NCBI GenBank assembly: GCA_030426805.1
Contig: JAUHXU010000002.1
Span: 186,001-250,000 of the forward strand
From: a bacterium
Lineage (GTDB): Bacteria; Planctomycetota; JAFGQW01
Direction: 5' to 3'
Length of the DNA stretch: 64,000 bases
This document shows, piece after piece, positions 44,212 through 52,880 of the stretch. Within the stretch, counting starts at the first letter, position 1. Every line of letters starts with the position of its first letter. A program made the position numbers and the translations under genes. The notes under the pieces are model-generated. The model saw nothing but the letters and a program-made list of their open reading frames with translations. It searched no databases and was not told the origin of the DNA.

Positions 44212-44959
44212 GCCGCGCGTGTCGTTCATCGTGCCGGCCCACGACGAGGAGGCCGTCGTCGGTGCGGCGGTGCGGGCGATCCGGGCCGCGGCCGACGCGT
44301 GCGACGAGGCGTACGAGGTCATCGTCGTCGACGACGCGTCGACCGATCGGACTGCCGAGGTCGCGGCGGAGGCCGGCGCACGTGTCGTGCCTGCCGACGT
44401 CCGGCAGATCTCCCGCTCGCGAAACGCCGGCGCGGCGGCCGCACGGGGCGATTGGTTCGTGTTCGTCGACGCCGACACGATCATCGACGCCCCCGTCGTC
44501 GCCGCGACGCTCGCGGCGTTCCGCGGTGGTGCGATCGGCGGCGGCGCCTTCGTGCGCTTCGACGAGCCGATCCCGCGCTACGTGAAGCTGATCCTCCCGC
44601 CCACGCTCGCCCTCTACCGGGCCCTTCGGCTCGCGGCGGGCTGCTACATCTTCGCGACCCGTGCGGCGTTCGACGCGGTCGGCGGCTTCGACCCGACGCT
44701 GTATGCCGGCGAGGAGGTCTACCTGAGTCGCGCGCTGCGCAAGCAGGGGCGGTTCGCGTTGCTGCGCGAATCGGTCGTCACGTCGGGTCGGAAGCTCCGA
44801 TGCCACTCTGCTCGTGAGATCCTCGGCACGATGTTCGGTCTCGCGATTCGAGGCAAGCACGCCGTCAGCGATCGTTCCCGCCTCGACCTCTGGTATGGCG
44901 AGCGCCTCGCGGACCCCGCGCTCGACGAGTCGGTTGCGGCACCCCGTCGCCGCCGCTAA
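44204..44959 (+). CDS. Family 2 glycosyltransferase
   Basis: 251 residues overlapping the permease gene by 8 bases. GT-A features are VSFIVPAHDEE at the start, VIVVDDASTDRT, RNAGAAAARGDWFVFVDADT with the DxD-type metal motif, and GGFDPTLYAGEEVYLSRALRKQG as the acceptor/catalytic segment. No membrane helices, so a soluble or peripheral enzyme. The acceptor is unknown, and coupling with a permease is odd and may be only a matter of gene packing. Confidence 0.88.
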   Translation: MAEPRVSFIVPAHDEEAVVGAAVRAIRAAADACDEAYEVIVVDDASTDRTAEVAAEAGARVVPADVRQISRSRNAGAAAARGDWFVFVDADTIIDAPVVAATLAAFRGGAIGGGAFVRFDEPIPRYVKLILPPTLALYRALRLAAGCYIFATRAAFDAVGGFDPTLYAGEEVYLSRALRKQGRFALLRESVVTSGRKLRCHSAREILGTMFGLAIRGKHAVSDRSRLDLWYGERLADPALDESVAAPRRRR

Positions 44960-44989
44960 CCTTGGCGCGACCCCGCCACGGAGACGCCG

Positions 44990-46345
44990 ATGACCGACAG
45001 CCCTTCGCCGCGCCTACCCGACACGTCGCTCGAACCCGCGCCCTACGACGGCCCGTCGCGCGACGAGGTGCTCGAGTTGCGCCGCCGCTACCTGACGCCG
45101 GGCCTCGTGACGATGTATCGCGAGCCGGTGCTGATCACGCAGGGCGCGATGCAGTACGTGTGGGACGAGACGGGACGACGCTACCTCGACGCGCTCGCCG
45201 GCATCGTCACGGTATCCGTCGGCCATTGCCACCCGGCCGTCAACGCGCGAGTGCGCGAGCAGGCCGAGCGACTCCAGCACATCACGACGATCTATCTGCA
45301 CCCCGCCGTCGGGCAACTCGGGAAGGCGCTCGCCGATCGCCTGCCGGGTGACCTGTCGGTGAGCTACTTCACGAACTGTGGCAGCGAGGCGAACGAGGTC
45401 GCGCTGCTGACCGCGCGCGAACACACCGGCAACGTCGACGTCGTCGCGCTGCGCAACGCCTATCACGGCGGCACGCAGGCGGTGATGGGGCTCACCGCGC
45501 ACGGCACGTGGAAGTTCAAGTCGAGCCCGGCCGCGAACGTGAAGCACGCGACGCCCGGGTATTGCTACCGCTGTCCCTACGGCCTCGAATACCCGTCGTG
45601 CGATCTCAAGTGCGCCCACGACCTCGAGTCGTTGATCCGCTACGAGACCTGCGGCGAGGTCGCCGCGTTCATCGCCGAGCCGATCCAGGGCGTGGGTGGC
45701 GTCGTCGATCCGCCGCCGGAGTACTTCGGCATCGTCTACGACATCGTGCGGCGCCACGGCGGCCTCTGCATCGCCGACGAAGTGCAGACCGGCTTCGGGC
45801 GCACCGGTGACCACGAGTGGGGATTCGAGCGTTACGGTGTCGTGCCGGACCTCGTGACGATGGCGAAGGGCCTCGGCAACGGGGCGCCGGTCGGCGCGTG
45901 CGTGACGACGCCGGAGATCGCGCCGGTGATGAAGCGCCGCGTGCACTTCAACACGTTCGGCGGCAACCCGGTCAGCATGACAAAGGCGCTCGCGACCCTC
46001 GACGTGATCGACACCGATGGGATCCGCGAGAACGCCCGACGCGTGGGGGGGCACCTGCGAGAGCGTCTCGTCGCGCTCGCCGACAAGCACCCGCTGATCG
46101 GCGACGTGCGGGGGGCCGGGCTGATGCTCGGCGTGGAGTTCGTCACGGACCGTGCGACGAAAGCGCCCGCGACCGATGCGACGGCCGAGATCCTCGAGCG
46201 GACGAAGGACGCGGGCCTGCTGCTCGGCAAGGGCGGGCTCTACGGCAACGTCGTCCGGATCAAGCCGCCGATGTGCCTGACGCGCGAGGACGCCGACTTC
46301 ATCGTCGATTGCCTCGACTGGGTGCTCGGTTCACTCCGTACGTGA
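44990..46345 (+). CDS. Class III aminotransferase, AGXT2-like (beta-alanine or beta-aminoisobutyrate)
   Basis: 451 residues, GGAG before the ATG. PLP-site features are FTNCGSEANE, YHGGTQAVMG, ADEVQTGFGRTG and K293 in TMAKGLGNG. The PGYCYRCPYGLEYPSCDLKCA insertion is the hallmark of AGXT2-type enzymes (alanine-glyoxylate/beta-aminoisobutyrate aminotransferases). In this setting it probably converts beta-alanine or beta-aminoisobutyrate from pyrimidine breakdown into malonate or methylmalonate semialdehyde, the substrate of MmsA. Confidence 0.9.
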   Translation: MTDSPSPRLPDTSLEPAPYDGPSRDEVLELRRRYLTPGLVTMYREPVLITQGAMQYVWDETGRRYLDALAGIVTVSVGHCHPAVNARVREQAERLQHITTIYLHPAVGQLGKALADRLPGDLSVSYFTNCGSEANEVALLTAREHTGNVDVVALRNAYHGGTQAVMGLTAHGTWKFKSSPAANVKHATPGYCYRCPYGLEYPSCDLKCAHDLESLIRYETCGEVAAFIAEPIQGVGGVVDPPPEYFGIVYDIVRRHGGLCIADEVQTGFGRTGDHEWGFERYGVVPDLVTMAKGLGNGAPVGACVTTPEIAPVMKRRVHFNTFGGNPVSMTKALATLDVIDTDGIRENARRVGGHLRERLVALADKHPLIGDVRGAGLMLGVEFVTDRATKAPATDATAEILERTKDAGLLLGKGGLYGNVVRIKPPMCLTREDADFIVDCLDWVLGSLRT

Positions 46346-46400
46346 ACCGGGCCGCCGTCGCTCACGCCCCGGCGGCCCGAATTGTTCGGTCGTGTCGCGT

Positions 46401-46904
46401 CTACTCGGCGGTGCGGAAGCGCACCGGCACGACGATCTGACGCGTCTCGGTGTCGAGGACGAGGTGACCGAGGTAGATCGTGTTCGCCTTGAGTCCTTCG
46501 ATCCGGATCACGTGCGGGCCCGGCTCGGCCGACCAGACCGTCGCGCCTTCGCGGATCTCCGGGAACTCCTGGTTCTCGACGAGCTTCATGTCGGCCTTGA
46601 CCAGCGTGCCGAGCGACGGGTGCAGCGTGAACGAGAGCTGCGGTGCCGTCGACGTCTTGTGGATGAAGCCGGTGTAGCTGTCGAACGGGTCGCTGCGACC
46701 GCGCTCGCCATCGAGCACGATGCTGACCTGCCACGGCAACCACGGGTAGCCGTTGGGGTCCATCGTCTCGAGCGCCGCGCCGGAGACCGGAGCCTCGTTG
46801 GCCCCGGCGAAATCCACGGGTTCACTCGGGCCGCCCGACGAACCGCAGCCGCCCAGCGTAAGCGTCGCGATCAGCGCGACCGTCGTCCATCGAATCGTGC
46901 TCAT
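46401..46904 (-). CDS. Predicted lipoprotein
   Basis: 167 residues from the ATG at 46904. The signal peptide ends in lipobox LTLGGC (Cys at about 20). The mature part is a single beta-rich domain with WLPWQVSIVLDG, an IREGATVWSAEPGPHVIRIEGL strand pair and a final VVPVRFRTAE. No known family. It is convergent with the aminotransferase gene. The 258 bases upstream (46905-47162) show no further gene. Confidence 0.75.
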   Translation of the reverse strand: MSTIRWTTVALIATLTLGGCGSSGGPSEPVDFAGANEAPVSGAALETMDPNGYPWLPWQVSIVLDGERGRSDPFDSYTGFIHKTSTAPQLSFTLHPSLGTLVKADMKLVENQEFPEIREGATVWSAEPGPHVIRIEGLKANTIYLGHLVLDTETRQIVVPVRFRTAE

Positions 46905-47162
46905 GGGAGTCCCTTCTGTGCGTGAGCCAGAACGGGATTGATATCGGCTGCCCGGCCATCCCGGCCGCAGTCGTCCCGCGAGATTCCGCAGGAACTCCCC
47001 AACGCTCACGACCGGAACGACTTACGAAGGCCGCCGTCCGGGGCGTCGTGGTCAGAGTCCCTGCTCGAGGGTGCCGACGCGCTTGAACGGGCCCGTGGGG
47101 AGCCCGTAGACGACCCGCGTCGCGTCGCGAGGGCGCTCGAACCGAGCGCCGCCTCCGCCGCC

Positions 47163-47894
47163 TCAGCCGTAGTCGAGCCGGCCGTCGCGGATCGGGCGTT
47201 CGCCGTCGAAGACCTGGTAGGTGGCCGGGACGCGCTCGCCGGCGCGGACGACCGTCACGCCCGCCTTGCCGTGCCCCTGGATCATCAGCCCGACGCGAAG
47301 GTCGCCGCGCTTCGTGACGCGGCCGCACGGGGTGACGTGAACGCGCGTGTCGACGTGGAGGAACGTGCGCTCACCGGGGCGGACGACCACGGTATGACCG
47401 TTCGGCGTCGACGACCAGAGCTGCCACTCGACGCCGGCGCGATCGGTCTTGATGACCTTGTAGTTGCGGACCCGGTAGCGGCCGGCCGGCACCGCGCGGG
47501 CGCGGCCGTGCTTGTCGCCGTCCCACGTGATGCGCAGCGGCGTGCCGCTGCGCTCCGGGTAGAGGAGGAGCGAGCCCCGCCGCAGGTTCGCGACGAACGT
47601 TCCCTCGCCCGACTCGAGCGGCCGCTCGCGGTCGACGAGCGTCGGCCGCTCGGGCTTCTTGCCGCGCAGGTATGCGATCAGCGAACGGCGCAGCGAATCC
47701 GACTTCGGCGCCGGCGGCACGACGCACGCGGTCGTCTTGATCCGGTCGATCCACAGCCGGTCGCCCGGCACCGCCGGGTCCGGCATGCCGTGGCACGTGA
47801 TGCACTTGTTGAACGCATGCGCGGCGCGCTGCGCAGCGGCGGACGCGGCGAGTGTCGCGAGCAGCGCGACGACGAGGAGCGGGGCGTGCTTCAT
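47163..47894 (-). CDS. Secreted protein with single c-type haem motif
   Basis: 243 residues with a signal peptide (MKHAPLLVVALLATLAASAAA). One CxxCH haem-binding motif (CITCHG) near residues 31-35, followed by a possible Met ligand in GMPDP, then a beta-rich domain (LRRGSLLLYPERSGTP to ATYQVFDGERPIRDG). It is probably a periplasmic monohaem cytochrome fused to a carboxypeptidase- or Ig-like beta domain. Planctomycetes often carry such fusions; the redox partner is unknown. The stop lies 268 bases before the lipoprotein gene. Confidence 0.75.
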   Translation of the reverse strand: MKHAPLLVVALLATLAASAAAQRAAHAFNKCITCHGMPDPAVPGDRLWIDRIKTTACVVPPAPKSDSLRRSLIAYLRGKKPERPTLVDRERPLESGEGTFVANLRRGSLLLYPERSGTPLRITWDGDKHGRARAVPAGRYRVRNYKVIKTDRAGVEWQLWSSTPNGHTVVVRPGERTFLHVDTRVHVTPCGRVTKRGDLRVGLMIQGHGKAGVTVVRAGERVPATYQVFDGERPIRDGRLDYG

Positions 47895-47948
47895 CGGGAC
47901 CTCCGGTGCCGAGGATACCGGCGGGCGCGGCGGGCCGAAAGGGGCGGC

Positions 47949-49268
47949 TCAGCCCGCGCGCGAGACCTCGTCGGCCGCGCCCCGAACCCACGCGCAGAGC
48001 TTCTGCACGCCCTCGACGGTCTTCGGCGCGACGCGGTCGGCGAAGTCGTCGGGCAGGGGCCCGTCGTCGTAGGCGGCTGCGGCGTCGAGCGCGGCGGCGC
48101 CGTCGAAGTTCACGAACGCGAGGCGGGCGGTCAGTTCGTCCGGGGCGCGCCCGAAGTCGCTGCCGGGCAAGAGTGCGATCCCCGCGTCGTCGAGGAGGCC
48201 GCGGCACACCTCGTCGCTCGTGCGCATCCCGCGAAGCGCGAGGCGCGACGCGTGGGCGCCGAAATCGGGGAACAGGTAGAAGCCGCCGTCCGGCATCGTC
48301 ACGGAGATGTCGTCTGCGCGCATCAGGCCGACGAGTCGCGTCGCGATCGCCTCGAGCACGCGTCGGCTTCGCGCGAGGTAGCGGTCGATCGTCGGTCCGC
48401 CCTCGAACGCGGCGATCGCCGCATACTGGATCGGCGCGCTCGTCGACGTGAACGTCTCGCTCGCGACCGCCGCCATCGCGTCGAGCAGCCACCGCATGCC
48501 GGCCGGCACGACGAAGACGCCGAGGCGCCAGCCGCCGGCACCGCACCACTTGCTCAGCCCGCCGCTGAAGATCGCGCCCTCGGGGTAGTGCGGCACGATC
48601 GAGTGGTGATTGCCGTCGTAGTCCAAGCGCGCGTAGATCTCGTCGGACAGCAGCACGGCGCGGTATTCCCGCGCGACGTCGGCGAGCGCGCGCAACTCGC
48701 CCTCGTCGAACGTGCCGCCGGTCGGGTTCGCCGGGTAGTTGATGATGATGATCCGCGGCCGCGTCGGGTCCAGGCGACAGTGCGCGTCGAGCACCTCGGG
48801 CGTGAGCTTCCAGTTGTCCTCGGCGCGCGTCGGCAGCATCTGCACGTGGCGACCGATGATGCGCGCCTGCGGGGCGTACGACACCCAGCACGGCGTCGGC
48901 ACGGTCAACTCGCCGTAGTAGACGAGTTGCAGCAGGAACATCAGCTCCTTCGACCCCGGACCGATCAGCACCTGCTCGGGCGAGCACCGGATGCCGAACG
49001 TGCGCTCGTGGTTGCGGGCGACGGCCTCGCGCAGCGCCGGCAGGCCCTTGACCGGAAGGTAGTCCTTCTCGGGGGCGTGGGCGCGGAGCCGCTCGACGAC
49101 GACGTCCGGCACCGGGAACGGCGACTGGCCGAGCCCGAATCGGAACACCTCGCGGCCCTCCGCCTCGAGCGCAGCGCTGCGCTCGTTGATCGCGATCGTC
49201 GCCGAAGGCGGCAGACCGCGCACGGTCTGATTCAGGTGGACGTCCGGTGTCCGGTCACAGCGACACAT
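47949..49268 (-). CDS. Class I/II PLP-dependent aminotransferase
   Basis: 439 residues. Fold-type I features are FGLGQSPFPVPD, the substrate-loop block KGLPALREAVARNH, NYPANPTGG, the SDEIYARLDYDG segment and the PLP Lys in SGGLSKWCGAGGWRLG. Aspartate/aromatic-type aminotransferases are the nearest group; the exact amino acid is not clear. It begins with several Cys/Arg residues (MCRCDRTPD), which is unusual and may indicate a later start. Same strand as the cytochrome-like gene. Confidence 0.82.
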   Translation of the reverse strand: MCRCDRTPDVHLNQTVRGLPPSATIAINERSAALEAEGREVFRFGLGQSPFPVPDVVVERLRAHAPEKDYLPVKGLPALREAVARNHERTFGIRCSPEQVLIGPGSKELMFLLQLVYYGELTVPTPCWVSYAPQARIIGRHVQMLPTRAEDNWKLTPEVLDAHCRLDPTRPRIIIINYPANPTGGTFDEGELRALADVAREYRAVLLSDEIYARLDYDGNHHSIVPHYPEGAIFSGGLSKWCGAGGWRLGVFVVPAGMRWLLDAMAAVASETFTSTSAPIQYAAIAAFEGGPTIDRYLARSRRVLEAIATRLVGLMRADDISVTMPDGGFYLFPDFGAHASRLALRGMRTSDEVCRGLLDDAGIALLPGSDFGRAPDELTARLAFVNFDGAAALDAAAAYDDGPLPDDFADRVAPKTVEGVQKLCAWVRGAADEVSRAG

Positions 49269-49423
49269 CGTTGCGATTCCTCCCGCGCCGTCTCGCGCTC
49301 CACCGGGATCGTAGTCCCGATGCGGCGCGCTGCGAGGGTCTTTCGGCAGGTTTCCGCGATCAACCCGACGTTTTTTCGGATCCGGGCTGACACGTCGGCC
49401 GTGCCGTGGGTCTACTGGGCGTG

Positions 49424-50023
49424 ATGCGCGAAGAGGCCCTCGACATCGGTGAACCGGACACTGCGCGGCGGATCCGGTCGCCCGAACTACGGCGCGCGGC
49501 CGGCGGGGACCGCGATGCGTTCGACCGACTGGTGCGGCCCCACCTGGGCAACTTGATGGCGCTCGCCCGGCGGCTCACCACCGGTGAGCACCTCGCGGAG
49601 GAGCTGCTGCAGACCACGCTGATCCGCGCCTACGCCGGACTCCGGCACTTCCGGGGCGATGCGCCCCTGCGCGTCTGGATCTCGTCGATTCTCTACCGCT
49701 TGGCGACCGAGCCGCATCGCCTGGCCGGGCCGGGCGCGCCGCCGGCCGGCCGAACCACGGCGCTGCCCGACGACGTGCCGGACGCCCTGGGCGTGGACCC
49801 GTCGGTGCGGGTGAGTGCCCGCGACATGCTCGCTCGCGTCGAGGCGGCGATGGAGCGGCTGCCCGTCCGGCTCCGGACCGCGCTGCACCTGCGCACGGTC
49901 GAGGGGTGGGGCTACGACGGGATTGCGCGGGTGCTCGAGACGTCGGTGAGCGCCGCGCGCAATGCCGTGATGGATGCGCGGCGACGGCTGCGCGAGCGGA
50001 TCGGAGACGTGCTCGAACCATGA
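49424..50023 (+). CDS. ECF RNA polymerase sigma factor
   Basis: 199 residues from the ATG at 49424. Region 2 is visible in DAFDRLVRPHLGNLMALARRLT, ELLQTTLIRAYAGLRHFRGDAPLRVWISSI; region 4 in LPVRLRTALHLRTVEGWGYDGIARVLETSVSAARNAVMDARRRLRER. The stop overlaps the start of the anti-sigma gene (ATGA), a standard regulated pair. Confidence 0.9.
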   Translation: MREEALDIGEPDTARRIRSPELRRAAGGDRDAFDRLVRPHLGNLMALARRLTTGEHLAEELLQTTLIRAYAGLRHFRGDAPLRVWISSILYRLATEPHRLAGPGAPPAGRTTALPDDVPDALGVDPSVRVSARDMLARVEAAMERLPVRLRTALHLRTVEGWGYDGIARVLETSVSAARNAVMDARRRLRERIGDVLEP

Positions 50024-51156
50024 GTGATTGCCCGCACACCGACGACGTCCTCGCGACGTTTCTCGACGGCGCCGCCGGCGGAGACGACCCGGCACTCGCC
50101 GCGCACCGCGACGCATGCGCGATCTGCCGTCGCGCGCTCGACCGGACCCGCGCGCTCGATGCGCTCCTCGCCGCGCAGACGCGCACCGATGCCGACGACG
50201 CACTGGCCGACCGCGTGCTCGCGTTCGATGCGGCGGTGCCGACCGGTCGCGGTCGGCGTGTCACGATCGCCCTCGCGGCCGGGGCCGCGGCCGTGCTCGC
50301 CGTGGCCGTGTGGCCATCGCGAACGCCACCACCGACCGAGCTCGCGGCGCCGGACGCCGTTGCGGCGGTGACGGAACCCCCGCGCGAGCCCGAGTCGTAT
50401 CGGGCGCCGCGCGCGATCCCGTCGCCGTCGTCGCTGCAACTGGTCGCCGACGCGTGGCGTCCGGCGGCGTCGCGCGCGGTGCCGAGTGCGGAGGTGTGGA
50501 TCACCGGCGCCGCCGGCGGGCCGGCCGACGCCGATGCCTACCGCGACGTCGCACGGCGCGCCGAGCGCCTCGTCGGACCCGCGGGCGATCGGGAGCCGAG
50601 CGCATTGCGTGTCGCCGCGGCGCGGTGGCTCGCGGCGGAAGCGGACGGGGGACGACTCGCATCGAGGCGCCTGTGGGGCGTCGGAGAACTGCTGGTCCGG
50701 AGCGACGGGCGGTTGCGTGCCTCGCTGGTGCGGGCGTTTCGCGAGGAGCGCTCATTGCAGCGCCTGCTCGATCGGCGCCTGCCCGGCCGCCACGGCGAGT
50801 GGGGGGCGCGCGACCGGATGGTCGCCGCCGCGATCGGCGCGACCGGCGCGCGCGCGCGACTCGACCGCGTGCGGTCCGCACCGGTCGACGTCGTCGCGAG
50901 CGTGATCGCTTCGGCTCGCGCGACCGGGGACCGGGTGGCGAGCGATTTTGCGGTAGCCCTCGCGTGCGACCTCTTCCAGCGGGGGGCCGTCGCGCGGGAG
51001 ACCGTCGTCGAGTGGCTCGCCTGCGCCGCGCCCGACGGCGCGTGGCTGACGCGAGCGTTGACCGACCGCGTACATACCGACCGCCGGGAGCCCACCCGTG
51101 ACCTCTGTCGCGCGGTGCTCACGCTTCGACAATCGACCCGACCGGGTGTGTTGTAG
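50020..51156 (+). CDS. Membrane anti-sigma factor with zinc motif
   Basis: 378 residues coupled to the sigma gene by ATGA. A zinc anti-sigma motif, HRDACAIC, lies near residues 28-35, and a transmembrane helix (VTIALAAGAAAVLAVAVW) near residues 80-97. The remaining 280 residues are periplasmic, Arg/Ala-rich and helical, with no known domain. It probably sequesters the sigma factor until a surface signal arrives. Confidence 0.82.
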   Translation: MSDCPHTDDVLATFLDGAAGGDDPALAAHRDACAICRRALDRTRALDALLAAQTRTDADDALADRVLAFDAAVPTGRGRRVTIALAAGAAAVLAVAVWPSRTPPPTELAAPDAVAAVTEPPREPESYRAPRAIPSPSSLQLVADAWRPAASRAVPSAEVWITGAAGGPADADAYRDVARRAERLVGPAGDREPSALRVAAARWLAAEADGGRLASRRLWGVGELLVRSDGRLRASLVRAFREERSLQRLLDRRLPGRHGEWGARDRMVAAAIGATGARARLDRVRSAPVDVVASVIASARATGDRVASDFAVALACDLFQRGAVARETVVEWLACAAPDGAWLTRALTDRVHTDRREPTRDLCRAVLTLRQSTRPGVL

Positions 51157-51187
51157 CGCGCGCTCGCGCGAGAACAGGAGTATCGAT

Positions 51188-52876
51188 ATGGGGACGATTC
51201 GCGCATTCGCTGTCACGGCAGGTATTGCGGTGACGATCGCGTCGACCGTGTTCGCGCAGGGCGACGGTATCGGCGTCGACAGTCGCGAGGTGCGGCGCTT
51301 CTCGGTCGGCGCGTTGCTCGTGCCGTATCACGACGTCGTGCTCGGGCCGATCGGACGCGTGTTTGCGGACCGCGCGTGGCCGGGGGGCGGCGACGGCGAG
51401 ACGGTGCGTCCGTTCGACGACCCGGACGTGCAGGCCAACCGGTTGCTGCCCGGCCGGTCGGCCAAGCAGGGTCCGTGCACGTCGCGGTCATTGCGGGGGT
51501 TGATCGCCGAGATGAGCGGTCATGACGATTGGCGGGCCGCCGGCGGCGTGCTCGACGTGCGTGGTCCGATGCTGCTCGCGGTGAACGAGCCGGAGCGCCT
51601 CGCTCGACTCGAGCGCAGCCTCGCCGCGATCCGAGGAGCGGCCGCGCCGCGCGTGCGCCTGCGCGCCTGGATCGTGCCGCGGACCGACGGCGACGTCGAG
51701 GGGATGCTCGCACCCGACGCGTTGCGGCGGCGCCTCGATACCGTGACGGGCGCGTCGAAGACGCCGTTCGGGGTCGCGGAGATTCGCCCCGGCGACCGCG
51801 TGTCGTTTCACGTGCACAAGGACCGTTCGCTCGTCGTCGACGTCGATATCGAAATCGCGCAGAAGTCGACGGCGGACGATCCGGTGACGAGCGTCGTACG
51901 CCTCGGGCGAGCACTCGTCGTGACTCCGGTGCTCGACCTCGACGGCGGTATCGCGCTGTTCGGCTATTACACGGAGCGCAACGCGCCGCGGCGCAGCACG
52001 CGCTCGATCGGCGTCCAGTCGGAGCGGTTGCTCGAACTGGCCGACGTCTCGATGTGCGCCCGTGCCTTCGGGGTCCGTGTCGGCGATGGCGGGGCACACG
52101 TCGTCGATCTCGGCGACGACCGCGTCGCGTTGATCGCCGCCGAACGACTCGACGCGCCGGTGGCGCCGGCCGTCGGCGCGCTGCTGCCGATCGGCCTCCT
52201 CGTCGACCCGGTCTTCACGGGCGGCGACGAGGGGATCGCGTCGATTCGCGGCCGAACCGCCGCGGCGTCGGACGTCGTCGAACTCGTCGACGCGATCTGT
52301 GGCGGCGGCGGCAAGGCTGACGTCGCGTCGCTGGAGCCCGGGCCGACGCTGCGCCTGGCCGACGCCGCGCACGTCGAGGCGGCGCGGCGCGTCCTCGCGT
52401 TCGAGGGCGCCGCGGCGCACCGTCGGTTCGTCGTGTCGGTCTCGCGCGAACGCCGGAAGGAGAACCGTTGGGTTGCCGCCCATCCGCCGATTCGCGTGCC
52501 GGTGCTCGGCGATCGGCTCGGCCTGCTCGTCGACGGCACCGACCGGTTGATGATCACGAACTACGACGTCGAAGTGGCGCAGGAGGCGAACGCGACGGAC
52601 CCGATCGTGCAGGCGTGCTTCGACGGGATCCAGGCCGCGTTCTGCGTGCGCCCGACCTCGGAGGTCGCGTGCGAACTCGAGATCGCGATCGTCGACCGGC
52701 GCGTGGCGACGCCGCTCGTTCGGACCGGCCCGGTGCGCGGCGCCGGAGCCCTCGACCTCGTCGAGGTCCGTCGAGCGACGCTCCGCCGGACGCTCGCGTT
52801 CGACGTCGGGCAGACGCGCATCATCGGGCGCGGTGCCGACTCGCGCATCGCCGTGACGGTGACCGAATTGAAGTAG
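51188..52876 (+). CDS. Secreted hypothetical protein in sigma/anti-sigma operon
   Basis: 562 residues from the ATG at 51188 with GAACAGGAG upstream. A signal peptide (AFAVTAGIAVTIASTVFAQ) precedes a repetitive alpha/beta body: twice a strand-helix unit (LLAVNEPERLARLERSLAAIRG, then LRLADAAHVEAARRVLAFEG) is followed by a long strand (RLRAWIVPRTDGD, then RRFVVSVSRERRK) and VVDVDIEIAQKSTADDP-like segments. This resembles secretin/NolW-type repeats, but no membrane-pore domain is evident. Probably the surface or periplasmic output of the preceding sigma/anti-sigma pair. Confidence 0.7.
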   Translation: MGTIRAFAVTAGIAVTIASTVFAQGDGIGVDSREVRRFSVGALLVPYHDVVLGPIGRVFADRAWPGGGDGETVRPFDDPDVQANRLLPGRSAKQGPCTSRSLRGLIAEMSGHDDWRAAGGVLDVRGPMLLAVNEPERLARLERSLAAIRGAAAPRVRLRAWIVPRTDGDVEGMLAPDALRRRLDTVTGASKTPFGVAEIRPGDRVSFHVHKDRSLVVDVDIEIAQKSTADDPVTSVVRLGRALVVTPVLDLDGGIALFGYYTERNAPRRSTRSIGVQSERLLELADVSMCARAFGVRVGDGGAHVVDLGDDRVALIAAERLDAPVAPAVGALLPIGLLVDPVFTGGDEGIASIRGRTAAASDVVELVDAICGGGGKADVASLEPGPTLRLADAAHVEAARRVLAFEGAAAHRRFVVSVSRERRKENRWVAAHPPIRVPVLGDRLGLLVDGTDRLMITNYDVEVAQEANATDPIVQACFDGIQAAFCVRPTSEVACELEIAIVDRRVATPLVRTGPVRGAGALDLVEVRRATLRRTLAFDVGQTRIIGRGADSRIAVTVTELK

Positions 52877-52880
52877 CCGC

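Noticed and set aside
46938..49424. 828-residue plus-strand frame
   Set aside because: Antisense of the cytochrome-like and aminotransferase genes; Arg-rich shadow translation.
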